Shown: one piece after another, positions 55,359 through 64,000 of the stretch
Numbering within the stretch: position 1 is the stretch's first letter
Layout of the letters: every line of letters starts with the position of its first letter
Source of the DNA: Apricaphanius iberus
Taxonomy: Eukaryota; Chordata; Actinopteri; Cyprinodontiformes; Aphaniidae
NCBI GenBank assembly: GCA_028564705.1
Contig: JAPXFQ010001767.1
Location: 695,501 to 759,500, forward strand
Length of the DNA: 64,000 bases
Reading direction: 5' to 3'
Notes under the pieces: model-generated
The model's database searches: none
What the model was told of the DNA's origin: nothing
What the model saw: only the letters and a program-made list of their open reading frames with translations
Translations under genes and position numbers: made by a program

Positions 55359-56236
55359 CTATGGGGTTATAACGATACCAGCTTGAGATGAAACTGAAAA
55401 GAAATACTGGCTCTGTAAATAAAATTTGGCATTGAAAAATATAATTGTAACTGAAAATCTTAATTTTGAATCTGAAATAAATGTTGTGAAAATGTCTGTA
55501 TTAAAAATGAAATAAAAATTGAAAGTGAAAAAAATGGAAATGAATCTAAAAACGTATGAATTAAAACAATTAACTCACTTACAATCAAATGGTTACACTT
55601 TCATTTTTTTTCAATTGCCAATCTTTTTTAATTTTTGCTGCTTTTCAGTTTCATTCTGCTGATACTCATTTCACGTCTTGCACACGTGCGGGGGGGCGGG
55701 GCTTAAGAGCTGCAGGTGCCTGCTATCAGCTATCAGTGAGTCAACCACTAGACCACCATAAAAGTCATGTTTCACTCCACCTGTGGCATAATTTAAATCA
55801 AATGAAAGGACGCAAAATGCGATTGACTTAAAAGTTATATCAAAATGAACATTACAGAAGCTATAGCGACCAGCAAGCACCTGCTCCTCTTAAGCCCCGC
55901 CCCCCCGTGCGTGTGCACGATGTGAAATGAGTATCAGCAGAATGAAACTGAAAAGCAGCAGAAGTGAAAAAAGATTGGCAATGAAAAGAAAATGAAAGTG
56001 TAAACATTTGATTTTAAGTGAGTTAATTGTTTTAATGCATATATTTTGAGTTTAATTTCCATTTTTTTCACTTTCATCTTTTGTTTCTCTTTTAATACAG
56101 ACATTTTCACTATATTTATTTCAGATTCAAAATTAAGATTTTAAGTTACAATTATATTTTTCGATGCCAAATTTTATTTTCAGAGCCAATATTTCTTTTC
56201 AGTTTCATCTCAAGCGGATATCGTTAAAACCCCGTA
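55359..56236. mobile_element. Long fold-back element, about 350-base arms
   Basis: The left arm about 55359-55712 and right arm about 55875-56236 are inverted copies over almost their whole length, including GCTTGAGATGAAACTGAAAA at the outer side and GCGGGGCTTAAGAG / CTCTTAAGCCCCGC at the inner side. The centre is about 160 bases. GGGA lies on both outer sides, a possible short target duplication. Non-coding. Confidence 0.85.
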
Positions 56237-56329
56237 GGGGATTCTCTGAATTTGGTGCCCTTTGTGTCCCACAGGTGTACCACCAAGATTTTCAATTAAA
56301 GTAAATCGCAAAATACATTTTTTTAAAAA

Positions 56330-56502
56330 GAAATAGAAAGGAGAGGGAGGGGCAGCTACTCAGAGAACAGAATTTAGGAGGATTACTCAGACATGCGTGA
56401 AGTAAGCCAAAAACCACTCTGGTGGGGTTTTTTATGAGAAATTTGCATCACCAGATGGTTGAAAACTCCAAAAACTTGATTTAGCGTGATATATCCCCTT
56501 TA
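56330..56502 (-). repeat. Dispersed repeat, matches 35380-35460
   Basis: GGAGAGGGAGGGGCAGC, TTTAGGAGGATTACTCAGAC and GGTTGAAAACTC pair with the inverted 35380-35460 block. It ends near CCCCTTTAAAA. Confidence 0.65.
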
Positions 56503-58227
56503 AAATGTCTCTTTTCTTTTGCCTGATTAGAGAGAGAGAAAAAAATCACAACATTCACAACAGCATTTCAAAGTTGCTGCCCAAACAGCATATTACAACA
56601 AAAAGGTCATACCATCTGTCGAGTACAGAGGTGAGGGTGTGATGACTTGGGCTTGTTTCATATCGGAGCATTTCATATCATAGTCTGATAAGTCAGGATT
56701 CCAATATGGCGACACCCTGTTAGCCATTGCTGGAACATACATCGTTTTAAACCGTTTTCCTACTCGGAAGTCGGAATTTCTGAGCCTCAGGATCTTTGCA
56801 ACTGGAAGGTATTGCGTCGACCATAAACAAAAAGTACAAATGTTACGCTATTTCTCCATAAACTAACCCTGACCCAAACTGGGTCATCAAAAGGGCAATA
56901 TTTCCAAACACAGCCAAAAAATCTTTAACAGAATGTCTAAAAAAGAAAATATCAACGTGTTTTAAATCGTCTGAGTGAAAATCCCAGGATGGCCCAAGTT
57001 CTGTAGAAACAAACGTCGACATATAAAAAAACCTAAACTAAAAGTTTCCTTGCTTAGTTTTTGTCACATCTTCATATTTCTTCTCACATTTGAACCTACA
57101 TAAATGGAAGAATCATCTAGGGGTAAACCAATTAAATATTTCAGATAATTACCTAATTTAGTCGAAGGCTAAATGCCTTTATTAATGAGGTGTTTCTGAA
57201 ATCTAATTTAGGACATTTTCAAATGATTGAGATTTTATTACCCACAAGCTGATGGGTCGTTGTTTTATAACCTAATTAGAGAGACAGACATCCTTCATGC
57301 GGATATTAGACAATAACAATTAGAGTTATCTAAATAAAGTCCCTGATGGATTACTTTATACAAGCTCTGGATAAACAGCTGAACCATTTTTCTGACCTCT
57401 GTGTCCAAACAGCAGAGATGACGTCAAATAAATCCATTAAGTGAATCCGATGTTTGTTCACCATTGCATCCTCTGCTGCCGCTGGGATTTGGTTTTGGAA
57501 GTTATCAGGCAGAAAAGTGAAAAACAAAGGTGCCATATTTCATATTAGACCAAATAACGTCCGATTGTACCTTACAATGTCCGAATACAGCAATTTTAGA
57601 AAACACAGAACACCCTCTTTCAATTGTAGGATTATCAGGACAACAAAAAGCTGATATAGTTTTTTTTAATAACATTTTTACATTATGTAATGCAGCATTT
57701 ATAAGCTGTGAACATGTATTGAAATAGAGGAATAAATCCACCCCGTACTCAAAAACCATTTAAATTATATTTTTTTACCTCTCCATTGACTTTAAAGAAT
57801 TTAAAATCTCAGCATTAATTCAGTGTCACCTTAAGAAATATTTCACCCTGTGATGTATAGTTTGATCACCAGCTAAGATAGGTATTTTTTTCACAGTGCT
57901 GAATCAACATGATGGTAACTCAAACATGGCAGCAATAACCCAATAATATCTCAATGCTAGTCACACTAATTTTGCCCTGTTGGATGCTTGCCATTGAGAT
58001 TTCATGACTTATGTTCTGATTAAGGGGATTAATAGTCTGTTTGACTACTTGTGCCCACATAGTAATGAAATTTCCTTTCAAGGGTTTGTTTAAAAAAAAA
58101 CAATACTATTATACATGTATTCATATTTTTCAGTACGCACGAGGAACTCATAGCAGAGTTAACTATAAGTAGTGACACTAAAACAAAACAGGTCTCCCAG
58201 CTACAACTAAACACTTGGATTTAGAAA
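56503..58227. other. Non-coding; possible conserved block 57100-57450
   Basis: 57120-57350 is AT-rich but non-repetitive with many homeobox-like words (CAATTAAATA, ACCTAATTAGAGAG, ACAATTAGAG). This is a plausible conserved enhancer texture. Open frames at 57351-57759 on both strands have no recognised domain. Confidence 0.35.
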
Positions 58228-58575
58228 CGCTAATGGTTTTTTAATGCAGCTAAAGTAGAAGAAGAAAAATGGACAGAATATTTGTCAGTGAACGCATCTT
58301 TCGACAGCAATAAGGTCCTTAACACGCTCTGCTCTGAACTAAATGATTAACCTGAAACAATGCCCAGCTGAATGGAAACATCACTGATACTGGAGAAAAA
58401 CCAGCTGACGTCACCATGGCTACCAGTAGCATCCAATCAGACCACATTTCTGATTCTGCAAGTTGGAGGAATCCCCGTTGATGAGAAGGGGTTTTCCCAA
58501 TTGCTGTCCATGCGGCATTCAAGTGCAGCTGAGAGAGTAGGATGTCAAAATATCAAAACAATTACAAACTGATTT
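58228..58575. repeat. Dispersed repeat, copy 2
   Basis: Partner of 43478-43810, same orientation. Shared blocks include GAACGCATCTTTC-ACAGCAAT and the long GATACTGGAGAAAAACCAGC region. Small indels separate the copies. Confidence 0.85.
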
Positions 58576-58682
58576 AAGCATGTTTTATTCTGAAATATGG
58601 GCAAATTATTACTTAACTTAATACATTTATAAATATGAACGGGCTCTGAGTTGTTCGGCCATGATGTAAGGAGACGCTATCG

Positions 58683-58696
58683 GTTGCCAGGGCAAC
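58683..58696. promoter_or_regulatory. RFX X-box-like palindrome upstream of the orphan exon
   Basis: GTTGCCAGGGCAAC is two inverted GTTGCC half-sites with two bases between them, one base from the ideal RFX-binding X-box. It lies about 110 bases before the ATG at 58806 and could be a promoter element. Confidence 0.5.
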
Positions 58697-58805
58697 GCCT
58701 TCAGGACTTAACAGTATTGAAGCGACTAACATTCCGGAGCTCTTTAATTTTTGCGCGTGTTTTCAGACAGATCTGCTAATAGACGGAAAGTAAGAAAGTA
58801 GAGCA

Positions 58806-59141
58806 ATGGAGAGTCAAGGCAAAAGAAAATGGACCTTACAGGGACAAGCTTGTATCCAAGGAAAAACAGCCGCATTTGGAGAAGCTTTCAGACATTTAAC
58901 ATACGGACCCATACGAACTCCCTGCAGTGGAATGCCACAGAGACCTGAAGCATTTGCCTCCATGCACGTAGCCTATATAGATATAGTAAATTACCTTATT
59001 TTTGGTGTGAGTTATTACACGATGCAGGAGTTTAAAAGCCACAAATCTTTGGAAAGCTACGAGGCTTTCTGCTGCAGCTCGGTGCAGGACTTGGAAATCT
59101 ACAAGCCTCCAGGTGACAAAAACAGCGTTGTACTGGCAAAG
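58806..59141 (+). CDS. Orphan first exon, N-terminus of a SWIM/YqaJ-type transposon-related protein
   Basis: 112 codons run from the ATG (M-E-S-Q-G-K-R-K-W) to a splice donor GCAAAG|GTAATT at 59141/59142. The part HVAYIDIVNYLIFGVSYYTM followed by FKSHKSLESYEAF resembles the N-terminal region of fish and invertebrate proteins that later carry a SWIM zinc finger and a YqaJ exonuclease domain. I recall this from family resemblance and it should be checked. No stop interrupts it, the ATG context is AGCAATGG, and an X-box lies upstream. No second exon is recognised in the remaining 4.9 kb, so this is either a fragment or a gene with a distant next exon. Confidence 0.55.
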
Positions 59142-59394
59142 GTAATTTTTCTTAACATGCGTTTTAGTGTGTCCTAATTACATTGCATTGCATTTAGCAG
59201 AACCTTCTTGACCGAAGCGACAAAGTAATTTACTGCGACTGCCTCGTAAAGACTAGATTGTGACGAGATGTTCAATGTACACAAACGTTTCCAACATGTT
59301 TTGATGTAGGCTAAAGCTGTGTACCGTATCTTAAGGTATTTATTTGTAATTTGATTTTAGCCCAATGACACATACTGTACCAGGCATACACTTT

Positions 59395-59915
59395 ATGGCA
59401 CCAGGATTTTGTGTTGGGGGCTGGCAAACCGGTTATGGGTTGGCTAGGGTAGTTAAATGTGTGGTATTTTTTAACGCAGCAGTGAGTTCCAGGCGTGGTA
59501 ACACAGTGCGGAATTGCGAGAACCTCCTCTAGTTAAAAAACACACAGTTTGCCGCTGGAAGGAAACCAAGATGGCAATCGAGGGGAGGGGCTCTGTACCA
59601 TGACGACAACACGTCACTCTCAATATTGTTATTTCTACTCTGCCTATGTCCACTCGTACTATTTTATATACAAACCGTCCAATCAAATCTCCAGTCAGTT
59701 CTATACTTACAACTTTTTAAGTTACAGAACATAAAATAAATGAATTTCAAGCATCGAAAGGATTTATGAAAAGCTATTTTTTTTAAATGTTTTTGTTTAA
59801 TGCTAATGGAAGTTGAAAAAAGTCATATGTATATTTATATTTATTTTTCTTTATTAAAATGTTTCGAAAACATACCAAACTGTGACTTTAAAACCGCATA
59901 CCATTACAGCCATAA
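59395..59915. mobile_element. hAT-like fragment of the 50100/52330 family
   Basis: Blocks TCCAATCAAATCTCCAGTCA, AGTTACAGAACATAAAA and TTTCGAAAACATACCAAACT, then TGTGACTTTAAAACCGCATA and CCATTACAGCC, mirror the internal and terminal parts of the older element at 50100-52330. Left border approximate. Confidence 0.6.
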
Positions 59916-60682
59916 TAACATCAAACTAAAAGTACCATACTCCATCTATATACAGCTGAAAACAAGTTCTTGATAGGCCATTCAGCTAAAGACAGGAGAA
60001 ATATTTCTTTCTTTTGGATTGTTTTTTGTTTTTCCAACTCGCCATATTCAAAGGAAAGATATTTTCATTTAAAGTGTAGTTATTTTATAGGAAACACTAG
60101 TCATAACAAGTCTGCCAAATTATGCCTTAAGGGTCTAGATAAATAATGAAAATACATTATTAAAATCCCCTGTGATTGCTTTACATCATTTTAGAACACA
60201 AAAATTTCCCTAAAACTCTCAGTTATACAAATGTGTATCCTTGAGTCCACAGCGAGAGAGCGCATAGGGAGCTTTAGCGTAAACTCAGAAATATATCTCA
60301 TTTCAGAAGACTGTCCCAGCACAGCTCCCCAGGACTCAAGGCTGCTGACAGTTTTGCCCGGCAGCTGAAATCAATACGAGTTCTTTAAGTCTGACGCGCA
60401 TACAGAGACACAAGCCTCGAAAGAAAACTGCAGTTGAAGGATAACCTTGGGACAGATCTCACTGCGGGGCAGGACAGTGAATGGAAAAAGAGTAAAACAA
60501 AGGAGAAAGAGGTGAGGGTGCAGAGAAAGAAAAAGGTCACTTCCCCCACCCGGCCGGCAGCTCGGCGAGCCACGTAGAGTTCAGTGTGGAAGCGGCTGTG
60601 GATGGAGAGTGAGGGGAATCCTGCAGACACTAACGAAGAAGAAGAAAATCAGATTTTAGAAGCACTTCATTTTTTACAAATG
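59916..60682. other. Non-coding spacer
   Basis: No gene seen. The minus-strand open frame at 60385-60630 is Phe/Ser/Leu-rich without a domain. Confidence 0.45.
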
Positions 60683-61338
60683 TACGATGGCGTATTAGGG
60701 CCATTACAAAATAAAAGAAGAATATTTTAAAGTAAATTTCAGCCCAAAAAACTTTAAATTCACATATTTTCCAGAAAAAAAAACTTGGAAATTCTCTGTC
60801 GCAAAAGTCCTAAAATTACAAGTTAAAAGACAGAAGTTTTGAGATTAATTTCAGATATTTTCAAGGTAACAAAAAAACGTGTTGTTCTCTGATGTATATA
60901 TATATATAAAATTTTCTGACTTTACAATGTCAGAAGTGTCTTAGCTAGATATTGAAATTGTATGCCTTAAATTATAGAAATTTCTTAGTTTTTTTCTTGA
61001 AAACTTTTCTTCTTTTCTACATCAGAGAATAATACATTTTTTTACTAGAAAATATCTTAAATTAATCTAAAAATGTCTGTCTTTTGACTTGTAATCTTAT
61101 AACTTTTGTGACAGAATGTCCAAATTTGTTTTAAGGAAAATATGCGCAAATAACCTCAGAAATGTTTTCCTCAGAGTTTTTACTAGTAATCTTTCTGCTT
61201 TATGACAATTTCCGAGCTTTTTCTGGAAAATATGTAACTTTACTTTCAGAATTTGGGGGATTTTTTGAGAGTTTTCGGGCGGAAATTTATTCCAAAATAT
61301 TTTTGTTTTGTTTACAATGGCCCTAATACTCCGTCGTA
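60683..61338. mobile_element. Fold-back MITE with TACGAYGG ends, 6-base duplication
   Basis: The left end TACGATGGCGTATTAGGGCC and inverted right end TACGACGGAGTATTAGGGCC. Exact direct repeat CAAATG at 60677-60682 and 61339-61344. Long weaker inverted similarity continues inward to a centre near 60930-60970. AT-rich and non-coding; the open frame on the minus strand at 61097-61384 is a by-product. Confidence 0.87.
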
Positions 61339-61344
61339 CAAATG

Positions 61345-62029
61345 GGACGACGAATAACCGCTTACCTCCAACCATAAAACACACAGAACCATGTTCAGGT
61401 CAAATTTTCAGCTCAAATTGATCATTTATTACATCCTTAAATCTATTTGTAAACTGAATTTAAAAAAAGATATGATAGACGGAGAGGCGGCTGTCAAAAA
61501 AACACTTCTGCTGTCTATTAAAGTATAAAATTATTGAAAAATAAACTATTGGACACTAATTTCCTCAAAACAACTCAAATCAATTATGCCCTCTCAGTCT
61601 TAGGAATCTCAAGAGCTGTCGTGCTTCTCTTATACAATGAAAAAAACACGCTTGTAAAAGGTCTAATTCTTGCAAAGGCGAACATTTACCATTTTCATTA
61701 AGTCATGCAGACCTTTGTAGCTCATTTGACAGCAGGTTTGTTAAATAATTCTCGCACCAGGAACCACATAAGCAAGCGGTGTATTCAAAACACTAGAGCT
61801 TCCTCTTGGGAGGTCCCAACAGTGATAAAACTGAAACATGTTGCATGGCTTTTATCGAGAACACACCCAAAAATAAAAAAAATAAATGGGGGTGCAGTGA
61901 AATCCTGTGGTTAACACTCCTACAAGGGTGCCAGACAAAATCTCAGTAGAGGTATGGCTGAGTAAACCTCAGATGTATTTTCTTGCGTATGTGGGAGCTT
62001 AACTAAAAAACTCCCAGAGTTAACAAAAC
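61345..62029. other. Non-coding spacer
   Basis: AT-rich. 61884-61935 (GGGGTGCAGTGAAATCCTGT, GGTTAACACTCCTACAAG) is vaguely tRNA-like, similar to the inserts in the 16984 element. Nothing else recognised. Confidence 0.4.
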
Positions 62030-62330
62030 TTTTTAAAAGTAAGTAAGTTACTCTATTAGTTACTTTCAGCAGCTGCCAATAACACTCCCCACTGCTTCAA
62101 CATAAAAAACAATAACTGGTTTTGCCAATACACACTTAAAGTGCATTTTAACTGTAATGCTAGAAATATACTTGCTTTTTAACGTCACATTGACACAGGC
62201 AACAGGCTCGGGCACATATTTGATAGCCCACTGCGCGGACTACTAGAGAAGGCCACTATGGGGCAGAGTACAGAACTCAGATTGGATAGAGTGCCGGATT
62301 TGTAGGGTACAAACGAGTCAAACGCTGAAA
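62030..62330 (-). repeat. Inverted fragment of the 50800 hAT right part
   Basis: On the minus strand it matches about 51850-52120: GTTTGTACCCT, TTAAAAAGCAAGTATATTTC, ACTGGTTATTGTTTT, CAGCAGCTGCTGAAAGTAAC. The terminal CAGTG end is not retained. Confidence 0.75.
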
Positions 62331-62639
62331 AATTTTTATCAATTTTTTTACCATTTAAAAAGTTTGGGTGAAGTGTCCTTATGGAACATTTTTCTTAAAA
62401 GCTATCTCTTTAAAAAAGTAATACTTCAACGGGGAGTTTAGAGGTGTGCAGAATTAAAGTGCACCTTTTCCTTTAAATGTTATATTTAACCTAAAATCAT
62501 TAAAAAAGATAACTTTTTCCGACCACCACACTGTGTTTATATTAACGTCTTCCAGCCAACAGCGGCGCGGTATTACCGGTTGCCAAATACTATTGTAAAC
62601 AACTGCCTGGAGCAACGAGGAGTACTGTAGAAAATGTAG

Positions 62640-63240
62640 CACTCGGTTAGTTTAGCTGCTGTGTCTGAGCCCCATAGATTTCATTATCTTTCCCAGAAGA
62701 GGAGCGACCTTACAAGATCTAAAACCAGAGTTAGTTTAGGTGAAGACTACAGCAGATGGACACAAATGGAGAAACTTTCACGGCATCAAAACGTGCGCAG
62801 AAATGGCGAAGTGTCTCATGGAGAAAGGTAAGAAAGGTTGCTAACAGCTAAAGTTAAAGTAGCACACTACTCGGTAAAATACACACGCTTTGAAATATGT
62901 TGGATTTCTATGTAAATTCTAAAGTATAAATTATGACTTTTATAGAGGACATTACAAAGAGGAGTGGAGGAAACCGCTCAGCTACCGCAATAACATGCAG
63001 AGGACAGGTACAAAAGCTTATTGTCTTTGACCCATATTTTGTTATAATTATTTTTCGTTTAGTATTTTAAAACTTATTAGTATAAAATAGTCTTTACCCT
63101 GTAAGACTAATCGTTGGACATGATGCTGGCTGGTTATGGCGACAGAACTGGCATCCAGACGGCACTTTGTTATTGCAACTACAACCTCAACACACTAGAT
63201 GTCGCTTTGGTTCCCATGTTCCTTATTCAACCTTAAAGCT
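62640..63240. mobile_element. Copy of the older hAT-like element (50440-50700 and 52218-52290)
   Basis: CAGAAGAGGAGCGACC, GTTTAGGTGAAGACTAC and AAATGGCGAAGTGTCTCATG correspond to 50550-50690, and CTAGATGTCGCTTTGG to 52240. The young hAT is absent at the equivalent site, consistent with that one being a later insertion. Confidence 0.65.
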
Positions 63241-64000
63241 GGTAACAAAATTCAGGTGTTTTTTTTTTTAGAGGGAACATGCTAAGTTGATTACATTTTT
63301 TTAACTTCTTCCACGCAAAAACAATGTTCTCTCCACTCTCAGGTTGGCCATTTTTTCTTCTTGAGTGAATAATGAAAAGGTGCAAAAAGTCATGAGTAAG
63401 ATTGCCGGCGCCGCTGCACTCCGTGAGCTTCTCGGTGTCCATGGCAACATTCCAGTGCGATATTGATTTTGCCATCCGAACACTTTGCAGATCTTGTAAT
63501 GCCCTATTTTTGCCAGAGCAAAATGTCCTGCTGCATTCGCTCGATTAAGGCCGGGCCTCCACCTATTCAGACCCCCCCCTCTAATGAAACACAATAATGG
63601 CACCATTAGATTAGTGGCATGCACTCTAACACAGGCTAAGCTCCTCGTTCACACTCCAAATGGAGTAAGAAAGACAGAGATGGGAAAAGGAGGTCTTAAC
63701 TTTGAGATTCGGAGGAAGGAAAAACGACATCTGCCTGTTGCAGACCAAGCATTCAGAAACCTGACGTGATTAGGAAAGGGTATCTTCTATTAACTGAGTC
63801 TGCAGCGATCCAACTGTAGAGGCAGAGGAAACAAGCCGAACGAAGACGAGGGAAAGCAGAAACCCAATTAGCATTGGGGAGATGGAAACATAATTAAGAA
63901 CGTGGAGACAAGGCTTAGGAGGTAATTTAGCAGAGGAGAGGGATTCTGTGAAGCCTCTGCTGCTCACTGGGAACCCCACCTCAGAGGAGGATCTGCCAGA
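63241..64000. other. Candidate conserved non-coding region
   Basis: No gene recognised. It is balanced and repeat-free from about 63370 to the end. It contains GTGTCCATGGCAAC at 63435-63448 (an X-box-like half-site), AATGGCACCATTAGATTAG and CAATTAGCATTGG. Open frames on the minus strand at 63233-63624 and 63770-63979 are without a domain. Confidence 0.4.

Noticed and set aside
58319..58572. Open frames on both strands in the dispersed repeat
   Set aside because: The same short frames recur in both copies (43478 and 58228) because the repeat is conserved, without any recognisable domain.

Overview
This window looks like teleost fish genomic DNA, probably percomorph. The evidence is four copies of a tRNA-derived SINE of the mermaid/V-SINE type, Rex1-like and L2-like LINE pieces, Tc1-like and hAT DNA transposons, tetranucleotide and (TA)n microsatellites, and no bacterial-style packed genes. 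I find no exon of a conventional host protein gene in the 64 kb. It reads as intergenic or intronic DNA, with several stretches whose texture suggests conserved regulatory DNA. That texture is only a guess without an alignment.

The centrepiece is an apparently complete, autonomous DNA transposon at about 21519-26442. It has imperfect terminal inverted repeats that begin G-R-GTCATTCC, a possible ATAA target duplication, and at least ten copies or variants of a CAACCCCGTTAC motif clustered near both ends. It carries one spliced transposase gene: two exons and a 135-base intron give an uninterrupted 819-residue protein. The protein has a basic N-terminus, a coiled coil, Cys/His clusters, a candidate DDE-type core (HVDFSENY, FSDGP, FFEASHGKG) and a C-terminal barrel-like domain. 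I cannot assign it to a named superfamily. A 1.2-kb non-coding element at 30966-32195 has the same layout with a different repeated motif.

Layout: 1-2900 holds a fold-back element with a broken Harbinger transposase, a SINE, a GATG-type repeat and a Rex1-like LINE. 2900-21500 is mostly non-coding with a SINE, Tc1 fragments, microsatellites and one DNA element containing tRNA-like sequences. 21519-27570 holds the large transposon and a hAT element. 28000-38960 holds fold-back elements, Tc1 pieces, the 30966 element and an L2-like LINE. 39200-42300 holds a hAT nested in another element and a tandem repeat split by a SINE. 42300-49600 is mainly non-coding, with a broken THAP exon and a second hAT copy. 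49600-55100 holds nested hATs (one with a MADF exon) and a candidate enhancer. 55100-64000 holds two long fold-back elements, an orphan first exon of the type seen in SWIM/YqaJ proteins, and more hAT fragments.

Exact target-site duplications were read for three hATs, four SINEs and one fold-back element, so their borders are firm. Most other borders are approximate.
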